From Caldalkalibacillus uzonensis (GTDB lineage Bacteria; Bacillota; Bacilli; Caldalkalibacillales; Caldalkalibacillaceae): a stretch of DNA of 64,000 nucleotides. Below the pieces are notes generated by a model. The model searched no databases. It was not told where the DNA came from and saw only the letters and a list, made by a program, of their open reading frames with translations. A program made the position numbers and the translations under genes. Shown here one piece after another: positions 39,434 to 48,929 of the stretch. The first letter of the stretch is position 1. Every line of letters starts with the position of its first letter. The stretch is taken from NCBI RefSeq assembly GCF_030814135.1, contig NZ_JAUSUQ010000002.1, forward strand, positions 1 through 64,000, in the 5' to 3' direction.

Positions 39434-40291
39434 ATGTTGTTAACCAGTGCACTCACCCTGGGTGGATTATGCCTGCTGTCCAAAGGATACTGGAATACCT
39501 TTCACCCAAAGGTGAAACACATTCATTTGCAAACCAAACAAAACCTTGGTGCATGCCCGCTCTCCATTTTGCACCTGACTGATATACACATTGAAAAACT
39601 ATCTGTCACGCCTGAAAAAGTCGTACAGATTGCCGGGTCAGACACTTATGATTTAATCGCCTTAACAGGGGATTATTTGGATAAAGTGAAAAGTATCGAA
39701 CGCTTTGTCCACTTTCTTAAACGGATCTGTCGGCTTCGCTCCCGCTATGGGATTTATGCGGTGTGGGGCAACCATGACTGGGTCATTGGGCCACACCTTC
39801 CCCGTCTGAAAAAGGAAATGGAGGCCCTTGGTGTCAAGGTGTTATGTAATGAAACGGTGACGATTGGCCACGATGAAGGACAGGTGCACATTATTGGCAT
39901 TGATGACCACCATTCAGGTCACAGTGACATTGAACAAGCATTTCAAGGTGTAAGCGAGGACGGCTTCCGGTTAGTCCTCACCCATGACCCTTTGATCGTT
40001 AAACACATGCCATACCGATTTGACTATTTGTTATGTGGTCATCTTCATTCCGGCCAAATCTACTATCCATTACCCATCCATTCTCTGACCTGGGGCATCA
40101 AGCCGTTCCGCAAGCATTTGTGCGGACTGCATTACTGTGAACAAGGCCCCTATTATATCAGTGGTGGATTAGGGCAGACAGGGGCCAATCTGCGAATTGG
40201 CTGCCGTCCGGAGATTACCATCCACCACATTGAGCAGGTATCTTCGGAAAAACAAGCTATCGAAGCCAGAAGGGCAGCCTGTGCAGGATGA
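39434..40291 (+). CDS. Metallophosphoesterase
   Basis: 285 residues. The calcineurin-like metal motifs appear in order: LHLTDIHIEK, LTGDYLD, VWGNHDW, LTHDP and CGHLHSGQI. The N-terminus is hydrophobic (LTSALTLGGLCLLSKGYW) and may anchor it to the membrane, as in YkuE/YpbG-like lipid A or phospholipid diesterases. ATG 39434 follows AAAGGAGAG. The substrate is unknown. Confidence 0.88.
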   Translation: MLLTSALTLGGLCLLSKGYWNTFHPKVKHIHLQTKQNLGACPLSILHLTDIHIEKLSVTPEKVVQIAGSDTYDLIALTGDYLDKVKSIERFVHFLKRICRLRSRYGIYAVWGNHDWVIGPHLPRLKKEMEALGVKVLCNETVTIGHDEGQVHIIGIDDHHSGHSDIEQAFQGVSEDGFRLVLTHDPLIVKHMPYRFDYLLCGHLHSGQIYYPLPIHSLTWGIKPFRKHLCGLHYCEQGPYYISGGLGQTGANLRIGCRPEITIHHIEQVSSEKQAIEARRAACAG

Positions 40292-40315
40292 ACGTGCCTG
40301 TGCAAGATAAATGTT

Positions 40316-40708
40316 TTAGCTCTTTTTCTCCCCCAGCCCCGTTCCGGCAAACTCAAAGCGCTCATCTAATTTGCGGTAAAAAAATTGGACCTGTTTGCGG
40401 CTGAACCCAAAATCCGTGGGCCATACCGTCTGAGTGGAGATGGTCAAGTCAACGGCCGTGCGGTAAGGAAATACCATAATCACACTCACGACCACAAACG
40501 CTTTTTTGGGTTTAATGTATTCAGCCGTTATTTCAGCATGTTCTTCCGAATAACTGAGCAAACGCAGTCGGGGGTCCTGTTCAATCACGTCTCTTAAAAA
40601 CTTCATCGCTTGCTGTCCTGTGGTTTTGTAATACCGCGTCTGTAAAGCCTGATTAGGATGTGTGTCACTCGTCTCTGCTCTGTTAGTAAAAAAGTCTCGC
40701 AAGCCCAT
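40316..40708 (-). CDS. Conserved hypothetical cytosolic protein
   Basis: 130 residues with no signal or membrane segment. The sequence has MKFLRDVIEQDPRLRLLSYS followed by beta-rich EITAEYIKPKKAFVVVSVIMVFPYRTAVDLT (split here at VVVSVIMVFPYRTAVD). The pattern of one helix and a beta-meander resembles DUF1499-type proteins, but I do not recognise it firmly. ATG 40708 follows AGGAGGG at good spacing, so it is a real gene. Confidence 0.65.
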   Translation of the reverse strand: MGLRDFFTNRAETSDTHPNQALQTRYYKTTGQQAMKFLRDVIEQDPRLRLLSYSEEHAEITAEYIKPKKAFVVVSVIMVFPYRTAVDLTISTQTVWPTDFGFSRKQVQFFYRKLDERFEFAGTGLGEKKS

Positions 40709-40732
40709 TCTTTGCCCTCCTACTTTAAACGT

Positions 40733-40761
40733 CAAAAGGGAGACAGATTCACTGTCTCCCC
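40733..40761 (-). terminator. Terminator of gapB
   Basis: Arms GGGAGACAG (40738-40746) and CTGTCTCCC (40752-40760) form a tight 9-bp stem with a 5-base loop. It is followed on the minus strand by TTTTGACG. Confidence 0.85.
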
Positions 40762-40877
40762 TAAGTTTACCATATTCCAGAGGTTCGTCCTACTCTCCAG
40801 GTTAATTTAAATTAAAAACACTGCAAGCAAATCAGAGCGCTGTAGACACAGGACTTGGGTGAAGCCGGACAGCACTA

Positions 40878-41915
40878 CTACAGTACGGCAGCAGAATAGT
40901 CCGGTTGAACCCCCAACGTCTGCCCCACATGTTTGACAAGATCAACCACGCGGCAAGAATAACCCCATTCATTATCATACCAGGCCAACACTTTTAATTG
41001 TTTGTTGCCCATCACCATCGTTGACAGACCGTCAACGATGGCTGAATGCTCATTGCCGACAAAATCAATGGATACCAGCGGTTCTTCCGTAAACTGGATA
41101 ATGCCCCGTAACTCCCCTTCACTGGCCTCTTTCAAAGCCTGGTTCACCTTCTCCACACTGACAGTTTCCCGCACGTCAACCACCAGGTCTACAATAGAAA
41201 CATTAGGCGTTGGCACACGCAGAGCCAGACCATTTAACTTGCCAGCCAGATGGGGAAGCACTTTACCTACTGCTTTGGCGGCACCTGTTGTAGTCGGGAT
41301 AATGGACTGGGCACAAGCCCGGGCCCGGCGCAGATCTTTATGTGGGTTATCCAGATTGCGCTGGTCATTAGTATAAGAGTGAACAGTGGTCATCAGCCCC
41401 TGCTCAATGCCAAAATGCTGGTCGACCACTTTGGCAATAGGAGCCAGGCAGTTCGTCGTACATGAAGCATTGGAGATAAAATGATGCTCTTCAGGCCGAT
41501 AAACCTGTTCATTAACGCCCATGACAATGGTCACATCTTCGTCTTTCCCAGGAGCAGTCAAGACCACTTTTCGGGCTCCGCTGGCAAAATGCTTTGCTGC
41601 TCCTTCCCGGTCTCTAAATTTTCCAGTGGCTTCAATAACGACATCAACCCCCAGTTCACCCCAGGGTAATTCCAGCGGATTACGGGAAGCCAAGAGCTGG
41701 ACACGTTGGCCAGCCACGATCAGAGCTTTCTCTTCAATCTTTATGTCAACATTAAAAAATCCTTGGACTGAATCATATTTAATTAAGTGAGCCAGTGTTT
41801 CGGCAGGATAGGTGGCATTGATTGCCACAACGTCAATTTCGGGGTCCATAATGGCTTTTCTAAACACCATGCGTCCGATGCGTCCAAAGCCATTAATGCC
41901 TATTTTAGTTGTCAT
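40878..41915 (-). CDS. gapB: Glyceraldehyde-3-phosphate dehydrogenase, gluconeogenic type (GapB)
   Basis: 345 residues with GINGFGRIGR and catalytic Cys152 in SNASCTTNCLAP. After the second strand the sequence is INATYPAET, lacking the Asp that glycolytic GapA uses to bind NAD (there INDLT). This suggests NADP use, as in B. subtilis GapB. Position near coaE and nrdR/dnaB matches gapB of Bacillus. Its promoter carries two CcpN-like sites, so glucose would repress it. Confidence 0.93.
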   Translation of the reverse strand: MTTKIGINGFGRIGRMVFRKAIMDPEIDVVAINATYPAETLAHLIKYDSVQGFFNVDIKIEEKALIVAGQRVQLLASRNPLELPWGELGVDVVIEATGKFRDREGAAKHFASGARKVVLTAPGKDEDVTIVMGVNEQVYRPEEHHFISNASCTTNCLAPIAKVVDQHFGIEQGLMTTVHSYTNDQRNLDNPHKDLRRARACAQSIIPTTTGAAKAVGKVLPHLAGKLNGLALRVPTPNVSIVDLVVDVRETVSVEKVNQALKEASEGELRGIIQFTEEPLVSIDFVGNEHSAIVDGLSTMVMGNKQLKVLAWYDNEWGYSCRVVDLVKHVGQTLGVQPDYSAAVL

Positions 41916-41935
41916 ATTCGCGCCTCCTCAACAAA

Positions 41936-41946
41936 TATGCCATACT
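41936..41946 (+). promoter_or_regulatory. CcpN-like operator of gapB, downstream site
   Basis: TATGCCATACT matches the CcpN consensus I recall (TRTGHYATAYW) at all 11 positions on the plus strand. It lies between the promoter and the gapB start. Confidence 0.6.
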
Positions 41947-41959
41947 ATATCCTATTACT

Positions 41960-41987
41960 ATTATATTCAGTATAACATATTTAGCAA
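41960..41987 (-). promoter_or_regulatory. Sigma-A promoter of gapB
   Basis: TTGCTA (41987-41982), a 16-base spacer and perfect TATAAT (41965-41960) on the minus strand. Confidence 0.7.
41969..41979 (-). promoter_or_regulatory. CcpN-like operator of gapB, promoter site
   Basis: TATGTTATACT on the minus strand matches TRTGHYATAYW fully. It lies inside the -35/-10 spacer of the gapB promoter, inverted relative to the site at 41936, 33 bp away. Confidence 0.6.
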
Positions 41988-42019
41988 GCGCATCAGGGTA
42001 TTTTTTATATCACAATTAT

Positions 42020-42598
42020 TTAAAAGTGTTCCTCATAAATCTTTTTATAGCGGTCATAGTAAAACAAGGCGCGTTTGACATAATGCCGTGTTTCCCCGAA
42101 AGGCACTTGATCAATGGTATATTCCCGCCCGTCCCACACCCCTTCTGCCAGCCAGCGGTCCACATTGCCTTGTCCGGCATTATAAGCGACCAGTGTTTTG
42201 ACATAGTCCCCCTGATACTTGTCCAACAGATAAGATAGGTACCACGTCCCCAGCAGGATATTGTCCCGGGGATCATGACGGTAAGCATGAGGGGCTTTAT
42301 TTAAACCGCTTTTTTCATTAATCCACTCAGCGGTTTCGGGCATGAGCTGCATCAAGCCTTCGGCCCCTTTTTTAGAGGCCCGCTCCTGCTTAAAGCCGCT
42401 CTCGATTTTCATGACAGCCAAAATCAGAAACGGGTCCACATTGAAGTGTTCGGCTGCTTCCTGCACATCCTCTTCATACTGAATGGGATACATCAGCTTC
42501 CAAAAGGTATGGCTGTTGAGGGTGAGGAAAACAAGAAACAGCAAAAAGGCACACAGCCATTGCTTTTTTGTAAAACGTATGACAATCCCCACCTTCAT
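42020..42598 (-). CDS. Lytic transglycosylase (SLT domain)
   Basis: 192 residues. An N-terminal membrane anchor (WLCAFLLFLVFLTL) is followed by an SLT domain that cleaves the glycan strand of peptidoglycan: AVMKIESGFK (catalytic Glu), GLMQLMPETAEWI, DNILLGTWYLSYLL and TLVAYNAGQGNVDRWL. Its start overlaps the coaE stop by 4 bases. The coaE-SLT pair occurs in other Bacilli. Confidence 0.93.
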   Translation of the reverse strand: MKVGIVIRFTKKQWLCAFLLFLVFLTLNSHTFWKLMYPIQYEEDVQEAAEHFNVDPFLILAVMKIESGFKQERASKKGAEGLMQLMPETAEWINEKSGLNKAPHAYRHDPRDNILLGTWYLSYLLDKYQGDYVKTLVAYNAGQGNVDRWLAEGVWDGREYTIDQVPFGETRHYVKRALFYYDRYKKIYEEHF

Positions 42599-43197
42599 CG
42601 CTTGCTGTTAATCCCCCACTCTTGTAAAATTCGCACCAGCTGGGCCCGAGTCTCATCCCTGCTGCCGGAGTTGTCAATATAGGCATGTCCCTTCTCTTTT
42701 TTGGTTTCCAGGGGCATTTGGCTGCCGATTTTTTGCAAGGCGTAATCCCGGTCAATTTGATCCCGCTCCATCAGACGCTGAATTTGAACTTCTTGAGGCA
42801 CATACACTACCAGGATTTTATCCACCATATGCTCCAGCTCACTTTCAAATAAGAGGGGAATATCCATCACAATCAGGTCTTGTCCCCTGTTTAACGCTGC
42901 TTCTTTTTCCTCCAGCATCTTTTTTCTGATCGCTGGATGCACAATCCCGTTCAGTCTCCGTCGCTGTTCCGGATCATGAAAGATGATCTTTGCCAATTTA
43001 GCCCGGTCGAGGCGTCCATCCGCTTTAAGCACTTCTTCTCCAAATACCTCTTTGATCTGTTGCCAGGCAGGTTGTCCAGGTTCCACCACTTTCCGTGCAA
43101 TTTTATCCGCATCGATAAGCACAGCCCCGAGGTCGGCCAGCATCCTCGAGACTGTTGATTTGCCACTGGCAATGCCTCCTGTTAATCCGATAACCAT
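42595..43197 (-). CDS. coaE: Dephospho-CoA kinase
   Basis: The last enzyme of coenzyme A synthesis, 200 residues. It has P-loop GLTGGIASGKSTVSRML, DADKIARKVVEPG and the lid region (HPAIRKKMLEE). The order mutM-ytaF-coaE is that of Bacillus. Confidence 0.96.
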   Translation of the reverse strand: MVIGLTGGIASGKSTVSRMLADLGAVLIDADKIARKVVEPGQPAWQQIKEVFGEEVLKADGRLDRAKLAKIIFHDPEQRRRLNGIVHPAIRKKMLEEKEAALNRGQDLIVMDIPLLFESELEHMVDKILVVYVPQEVQIQRLMERDQIDRDYALQKIGSQMPLETKKEKGHAYIDNSGSRDETRAQLVRILQEWGINSKR

Positions 43198-43240
43198 AGC
43201 TACCCTTCCTTTTGCACCCAGTGTTGATTGTTCTAAGCAT

Positions 43241-43897
43241 TTAAAGCAGTTTGATCAAACCAAACGAAATGAGAATAATGGCAGGCAGGTAGATTAAACG
43301 GTTAACCCATTTCAGATCAGCAAACAGGGTCCCGAATCTCATGCCCAAGAAGACAAACAAACTGCTCATCACCCCGATACAAACCGCCGTCAGCCAGGGG
43401 ATATAGCCCATAAGGGCCGCGCCAAGTCCGGCACCGAAAGCATCCAGGGAAAGAGCAAAACCCAATATAAGGGCTTCACTACCTGATATGACACCAGAAC
43501 GATCCATATCGGCCACCATCGGCTTGCGCAACACTTGAATAACAATGCCGATCTTGTTTAATTCCAGAGTCCAAATGGTCTTGTCATGTGGTTCTTCGCT
43601 GACCGTCACAAGGCTGTGTCCGTGGTCTTTTGACTTGGAAACATGATAGAGTGCCCACAACCCTAAGCCAATTAAAATGATGCCACCTAACCACTCGGCC
43701 CACCGGGGAGAGAGAAAGATCATGATCCCTTGAGCCACGCCCGTAGCCACAAAGATCATACTGAAAGAACACAAAGCAATAATCAAGATAGAACGAACGG
43801 GAATATGCACTTTGCGCAGCCCGTAAGTCATACCGACGCCAAAGCTGTCCAAGCTGACTGCAAATGCTAAGACGATTAAAGAGACGAACTGAACCAC
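43241..43897 (-). CDS. ytaF: Sporulation membrane protein YtaF (MntP-like)
   Basis: 218 residues with six hydrophobic segments in two inverted halves. Each half contains the paired motif SLDSFGVGMTYGLR / SLDAFGAGLGAALMGY, seen in putative manganese efflux (MntP) and YtaF proteins. It sits between mutM and coaE as in Bacillus. Confidence 0.92.
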   Translation of the reverse strand: MVQFVSLIVLAFAVSLDSFGVGMTYGLRKVHIPVRSILIIALCSFSMIFVATGVAQGIMIFLSPRWAEWLGGIILIGLGLWALYHVSKSKDHGHSLVTVSEEPHDKTIWTLELNKIGIVIQVLRKPMVADMDRSGVISGSEALILGFALSLDAFGAGLGAALMGYIPWLTAVCIGVMSSLFVFLGMRFGTLFADLKWVNRLIYLPAIILISFGLIKLL

Positions 43898-43971
43898 CGT
43901 TTTTCCTCCTCCATATCAATGCTTTGCTAGTATATGATATGGAAGAAGATCAAAAGGGTGACATCCGCCTA

Positions 43972-44820
43972 TCAGATTGAGACAGGCTGGCAGATGGGAC
44001 AGAAGTGGGAAGATCTCCCCGCCACCGTTTCCCTTTTGATAGGTGACCCGCAATTAAAACACGGTTCACCTTCACGGGCATACACTTTCAGCATTTGCTT
44101 AAATTCGCCTTTAACACCATTCCCATACGAGAAGTCGCGGAAGCTGTTGCCTCCCAGGCGAATGGAATGGTGAATCACGTCCAGCATTCTGCGGTACATC
44201 CCTTCCATTTCCCGTTCGTTCAACTCATTGCTCAGCCTGGCAGGATGAACCCCTTGTTCAGCGGGGAACCACAGCAGCTCATCACACAAATAGTTGCCCA
44301 GTCCGGCAATCACCGATTGATCCAGGAGCAAGGCTTTCACCTGGCGCTTTCTTGCTTGCAGGAGAGCACGAAAGCGCTCATAGGTAAACGCCCCATCCAA
44401 AGGGTCCACACCTGAGTGAAACAAACCTTTGATCACGCGATAATCCCCTTTGGGGACCAAAAAAAAGTCACCAAATTTCCGAACATCATGATAGGCCAGA
44501 CCTTCTTTTTCCCCTTGAAAATGAAAGAAGAGATGAATATGTTTTTGGAAACGTTCCTCCCGCGGTAAAAGTATAAACTTTCCAGTCATGCGGAAATGAA
44601 CCACCAGCTCATGATGCTCACCTATGGCGATAATCAAATATTTTCCTTTGCGGCCAATCTTCCCGATTTTCTGCCCCGCCAGAAGCAGCTTGAACTCATC
44701 CTGGTTCTCAGGGTAAGTAATGATCCGGGGCCAAAACACATCAACCTGTTCAATCACTTTCTGTGTAATTTCCTTGGTAATCGTTCGTCTGACAACTTCA
44801 ACTTCCGGCAATTCAGGCAT
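43972..44820 (-). CDS. mutM: Formamidopyrimidine-DNA glycosylase
   Basis: This enzyme removes 8-oxoguanine and formamidopyrimidines. 282 residues with the N-terminal catalytic Pro after Met (MPELPEVEVVRR), GRKGKYLI, and a C-terminal zinc finger (CFNCGSPIKRETVAGRSSHF followed by CPICQ). It lies 11 bases after polA. Confidence 0.96.
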   Translation of the reverse strand: MPELPEVEVVRRTITKEITQKVIEQVDVFWPRIITYPENQDEFKLLLAGQKIGKIGRKGKYLIIAIGEHHELVVHFRMTGKFILLPREERFQKHIHLFFHFQGEKEGLAYHDVRKFGDFFLVPKGDYRVIKGLFHSGVDPLDGAFTYERFRALLQARKRQVKALLLDQSVIAGLGNYLCDELLWFPAEQGVHPARLSNELNEREMEGMYRRMLDVIHHSIRLGGNSFRDFSYGNGVKGEFKQMLKVYAREGEPCFNCGSPIKRETVAGRSSHFCPICQPVSI

Positions 44821-44831
44821 CGCTTCTCCCC

Positions 44832-47474
44832 CTATTTGGCATCGTACCAGGTGGGGCCGTAGGCCACATCCACCTTGAGGGGCACGGCAAGTGTAATGGT
44901 GGACTCCATGACCTGCGGCACCAGCTTCATCATCGTTTCCAGCTCATCTTGGGGCACTTCAAAAATTAATTCGTCATGGACCTGCAGGAGCAGCTTGGAA
45001 GACAGCTGTTCTTCCTTCAGCCGTTCGGCAATCTCAATCATCGCTTTCTTAATGATGTCTGCGGCTGTGCCCTGAATGGGGGTGTTCATGGCGGTCCGTT
45101 CCGCAAAACTGCGCAAGTTAAAGTTACGACTATTAATTTCCGGCAAGTAGCGGCGACGTTGGAGCAATGTGGTCACATAGCCGTCTTCCCGGGCCTTTTT
45201 AATAATATTGTCCATGTACGCTTTCACCCCGGGGAAAGATTCAAAATAACGTTCAATAAAGTCTTTCGCTTCTTTGCGGGTGATGTTTAAGTTTTGGCTC
45301 AATCCATAGTCACTAATCCCATAGATAATGCCAAAGTTAACTGCCTTGGCCTGGCGCCGCATGAGAGATGTCACTTCGTCACGGTCAACATGAAAGACAT
45401 CCATCGCTGTTTTGGTATGAATGTCCTCTCCTTGGCGGAACGCTTCGACCAGCCCCTTATCTTCAGACAAATGAGCCAAAATCCTCAACTCAATTTGAGA
45501 GTAGTCAGCGGCCAAGATGACTTGATCGTCGCTGGAAGGGACAAATGCTTGGCGAATTTTGCGCCCTTCCTCCAAGCGAATAGGAATGTTTTGTAAGTTA
45601 GGTTCTGTTGAACTCAGCCTGCCAGTGGCTGTAATCGTTTGTTGGAAGGTGGTATGCACCTTGCCTGTATGCTTATTGATCTCCTTCAATAAGCCCTCAA
45701 TATAGGTGGTCTGCAGTTTAACCAACTGCCGGTAATCCAAAATTTTACTGACGATTTCGTGCTGAGGTGCCAGTTTTTCCAGTACATCGGCACTGGTAGA
45801 ATATCCTGTTTTGGTCTTTTTAATGACTGGCAGCCCCAATTTATCAAACAAGATCTCCCCTAATTGTTTGGGTGAGTTAATATTAAACTCTACTCCGCCG
45901 GCCAACTCATAAATTTCCCGGGTTAATGCTTCAATGCGCGCTTTCAAGTCTTCCCCCATCTTTTGCAATCGATTGGGGTCCACCTTAATGCCGTGTAGCT
46001 CCATATCTCCAAGGATGTGGCTTAAGGGCAGCTCCAAATCTTCAAACAAAGACAAGAGATGGTGCTTTGCCAACTCCTCCCTGAGCGCATGGCAGGAGTC
46101 ATACACAGCTTTGGCCTTGGCCGCCAGGTGTTGGATCAGTGTCTCCTGGTCTGGGTCTTTCCGTTTGGCCCCTTTGCCGTATACCTGTTCATCACTCTGG
46201 ATAGACAGATGGGCATACTTGTGGGCAATCTCCGCCAGACTGTGGTTGGACTCTGTTGGGTTGAGCAGATAGGAGGCCAGGAAGGCATCAAAACGAATAC
46301 CATTCAGGTTAACATCGTGCCACATTAAGGCCACGCGGGTTCTTTTAGCTCCATACACCCATTTCTCCTGCCTGTCATCGGCCAACCAGGCCCGGAAAGC
46401 CTCTGTCTGGAAAGCTGTTTCTGTATCGATAAAAAACAGTCCGTTTGCATTGCACACGCTAAAGCCCTTAACAGGGGCTTGATGGTACCGTTCCCCTACT
46501 AGCTCCACAACCAGTGCACTGGGGGAGACAAGGGCCTCTTCCCACAACTGATCCTTAGTGCTGGTGATTGGAGTCACGCTCAGTTCCAGCTGATCTGATT
46601 CTGCCTTAGCCTCATCTTCACCCAATCGCTCCATCAGGGACTGAAACTGCAATTCTTTAAACAACGGGATCACCTGTTGCTTGTCAAACCCGTCGTAGGC
46701 AAGGTCATCAAGCTTGATCTCAAGGGGTGCCTCCTTGTGAATGGTGGCCAGTTCTTTGCTCAACAGGGCTTGTTCCTTGTGAAGAGTCAGCTTCTCTCTC
46801 AGCTTGTTGCCGCTCACCTCATCCAGATGGTCGTAGATCTTTTCAATGGAACCAAACTGGTGCAAAAGTTTTAAAGCTGTTTTCTCCCCTACTCCCGGCA
46901 CACCGGGAATGTTATCGGAGCTGTCCCCCATTAAACCTTTCAGGTCAATAATTTGACCGGGCTGCAGTGCATATTTGTCACGCAGCTTATCCAAGTCATA
47001 GTATTCAACTTCACTGATCCCTTTGCGGGTGAGCATGACATGCACATGGTCAGTAATGAGTTGCAACAAGTCCTTGTCTCCTGTTACGATCCGGGTGGGC
47101 ACGCCCTGCTGGTCAGCTTCTTTGGCCAGGGTGCCGATGATGTCATCCGCTTCATAGTTGGCCAATTCATAATGAGGGATGGAAAACGCATCAAGCAAAC
47201 GGCGAATCAGCGGAAATTGTTCAGCCAGTTCATTGGGGGTTTTTTGCCGCTTGCCTTTGTATTCCTTGTATTCCTGATGGCGAAATGTTTCTTTGCCTGC
47301 GTCAAAAGCCACCAGCATATGGGTGGGCTGTTCTTCTTCCAACAGCCTTAGCAGCATGGTTGTAAAGCCGTATACGGCATTGGTGTAAATCCCATGGTCG
47401 TTATTTAAAAGTGGCAGGGCGTAAAAAGCCCGGTTAGCAATGCTGTTCCCATCGATTAAGATCATTTTAGTCAA
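44832..47474 (-). CDS. polA: DNA polymerase I
   Basis: 880 residues. There is an N-terminal 5'-3' exonuclease domain (ILIDGNSIANRAFYALP, GDKDLLQLI, LMGDSSDNIPGVPGVGEKTA), a central 3'-5' exonuclease-like domain that appears degenerate as in Bacillus PolI, and a family A polymerase domain (AADYSQIELRILAHLS, RRQAKAVNFGIIYGIS, LLLQVHDELIFEVP). The gene order phoR-polA-mutM is typical. Confidence 0.97.
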   Translation of the reverse strand: MTKMILIDGNSIANRAFYALPLLNNDHGIYTNAVYGFTTMLLRLLEEEQPTHMLVAFDAGKETFRHQEYKEYKGKRQKTPNELAEQFPLIRRLLDAFSIPHYELANYEADDIIGTLAKEADQQGVPTRIVTGDKDLLQLITDHVHVMLTRKGISEVEYYDLDKLRDKYALQPGQIIDLKGLMGDSSDNIPGVPGVGEKTALKLLHQFGSIEKIYDHLDEVSGNKLREKLTLHKEQALLSKELATIHKEAPLEIKLDDLAYDGFDKQQVIPLFKELQFQSLMERLGEDEAKAESDQLELSVTPITSTKDQLWEEALVSPSALVVELVGERYHQAPVKGFSVCNANGLFFIDTETAFQTEAFRAWLADDRQEKWVYGAKRTRVALMWHDVNLNGIRFDAFLASYLLNPTESNHSLAEIAHKYAHLSIQSDEQVYGKGAKRKDPDQETLIQHLAAKAKAVYDSCHALREELAKHHLLSLFEDLELPLSHILGDMELHGIKVDPNRLQKMGEDLKARIEALTREIYELAGGVEFNINSPKQLGEILFDKLGLPVIKKTKTGYSTSADVLEKLAPQHEIVSKILDYRQLVKLQTTYIEGLLKEINKHTGKVHTTFQQTITATGRLSSTEPNLQNIPIRLEEGRKIRQAFVPSSDDQVILAADYSQIELRILAHLSEDKGLVEAFRQGEDIHTKTAMDVFHVDRDEVTSLMRRQAKAVNFGIIYGISDYGLSQNLNITRKEAKDFIERYFESFPGVKAYMDNIIKKAREDGYVTTLLQRRRYLPEINSRNFNLRSFAERTAMNTPIQGTAADIIKKAMIEIAERLKEEQLSSKLLLQVHDELIFEVPQDELETMMKLVPQVMESTITLAVPLKVDVAYGPTWYDAK

Positions 47475-47498
47475 TGTCTCTCACCTGTCTTTATCATT

Positions 47499-48929
47499 TT
47501 ACCTGTTTTTCTGTTTATTATCTTGTTTGTTTCTTTGGCGATGAAGATAAACACAAAAGGTACTTCCTTTCCCAGGTTCACTTTCCACTGTTATTTCACC
47601 CTGATGGGCTTCAACCAAGTGTTTGACAATGGCCAAACCCAGACCGGTTCCTCCGGAAGCCCGGCTGCGGGCCCGGTCTACCCGGTAGAAACGTTCAAAA
47701 ATACGGGTGATTTCTTCTTTGTGTATGCCAATTCCCGTATCGCTTACACAAATACGGTACCCTTTTTCAGCCCATGGGTCAATGCTAAGCCGGACTTCTC
47801 CCTTTTCCGGGGTGTATTGAATGGCGTTACTCAACAGGTTGATCACTATTTGTTGCAAACGGTCAGGGTCTGCCTCAACAAACGTTGATTCTACAGGTGG
47901 AGTATACTCAAGCTTGATCTCTTTGGCTTCCGCTTTAGCTTCAATAACCCTCAAGCTGTTGTTCATTACTTCCGCCAGATTCACCTTTTGCCAATTGAGC
48001 TCAAATTGTCGCTGCTCAATTTGAGAGAGCTGCAGTAAATCCTCCACTAGCCGGTGCAGACGTTCAGCTTCCTGGCTGATAATAGATAAAAATTGTTTTA
48101 AATGTTCTTCCCGGTACATGGCCCCGTCCAGCAATGTTTCGGAAAAACCTTTGATGGATGTAATCGGTGTTTTTAATTCGTGGGACACATTGGCCACAAA
48201 ATCCTGTCTTACCCTTTCCAACTTTTTCAGCTGTGTAATGTCGTGAAACACAATGACAATCCCCTTGTTATGTCCCTCCAAGTCAAGAACAGGAGCCACA
48301 AGCACATTGAGGTCGATGCGCCTGATCCCCACCTCAATGGTCACTTCTTGCTGCTGTTCCTTTTCAAAGGTGAAAGTGTTTTGAATCATCTCGATAACCG
48401 GTTCAGGAAGGGGTGACTCATAATAAAGCTCTTGGTGATGATGGTCGTTCCACTTGAGAAGCTCCAACAGTTTATTATTGGTCAGCACGATGCGTCCTTT
48501 TTCATTGATGAACAAGAGTCCACTGGCCATGTGCTTAATGATGGCCTGCAACCGATCAGCATGGACATGCTGGTGTTCGGTAACCGCCTGCAGCTGTTCT
48601 GCCAGCCGATTAGCGTAAACGGCCAGCTCTTTGACCATCCCGGAGGCAATAGGGGGGTATATGCGCCGCCAGTAATGTCCGTTGCTTAAATCTTTGACCA
48701 TGGCCCGTATGTCATGCACAGGTTTGAGATGACGGCGCAAATAAGTGACAATCCACAAAGCCATCAGTAGGTAGATCACGGATAGGCCCATGGCCAGCGT
48801 TGCCATGTTGCTCGTCAGCTGGGGGAGTTGATATAAAAAGTAGCCAAAAATAAACATAATGAGCCCGGTCATGCCCAAAATGGGAAAGACAAAGCGGACA
48901 AACCATCTATTCATGACGATCAGGCCCAT
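47499..48929 (-). CDS. phoR: Phosphate-responsive sensor histidine kinase PhoR
   Basis: 476 residues. Two membrane spans near the N-terminus (FVFPILGMTGLIMFIFGYFL and MATLAMGLSVIYLLMALWIV), HAMP-like and PAS regions, then the kinase core: H-box FVANVSHELKTPITSIKGF, N-box QIVINLLSNAIQYTP, and G-boxes DTGIGI and GGTGLGLAIVKHLV. It overlaps phoP. ATG 48929 or 48914 may be the start, and neither has a clear SD. It is a short-loop PhoR with little extracytoplasmic sequence. Confidence 0.92.
   Translation of the reverse strand: MGLIVMNRWFVRFVFPILGMTGLIMFIFGYFLYQLPQLTSNMATLAMGLSVIYLLMALWIVTYLRRHLKPVHDIRAMVKDLSNGHYWRRIYPPIASGMVKELAVYANRLAEQLQAVTEHQHVHADRLQAIIKHMASGLLFINEKGRIVLTNNKLLELLKWNDHHHQELYYESPLPEPVIEMIQNTFTFEKEQQQEVTIEVGIRRIDLNVLVAPVLDLEGHNKGIVIVFHDITQLKKLERVRQDFVANVSHELKTPITSIKGFSETLLDGAMYREEHLKQFLSIISQEAERLHRLVEDLLQLSQIEQRQFELNWQKVNLAEVMNNSLRVIEAKAEAKEIKLEYTPPVESTFVEADPDRLQQIVINLLSNAIQYTPEKGEVRLSIDPWAEKGYRICVSDTGIGIHKEEITRIFERFYRVDRARSRASGGTGLGLAIVKHLVEAHQGEITVESEPGKGSTFCVYLHRQRNKQDNKQKNR

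Noticed and set aside
39364-39582. 72-codon plus-strand frame before the metallophosphoesterase
   Set aside because: It overlaps the start of the real gene in another frame, and the SD at 39419-39427 serves ATG 39434.
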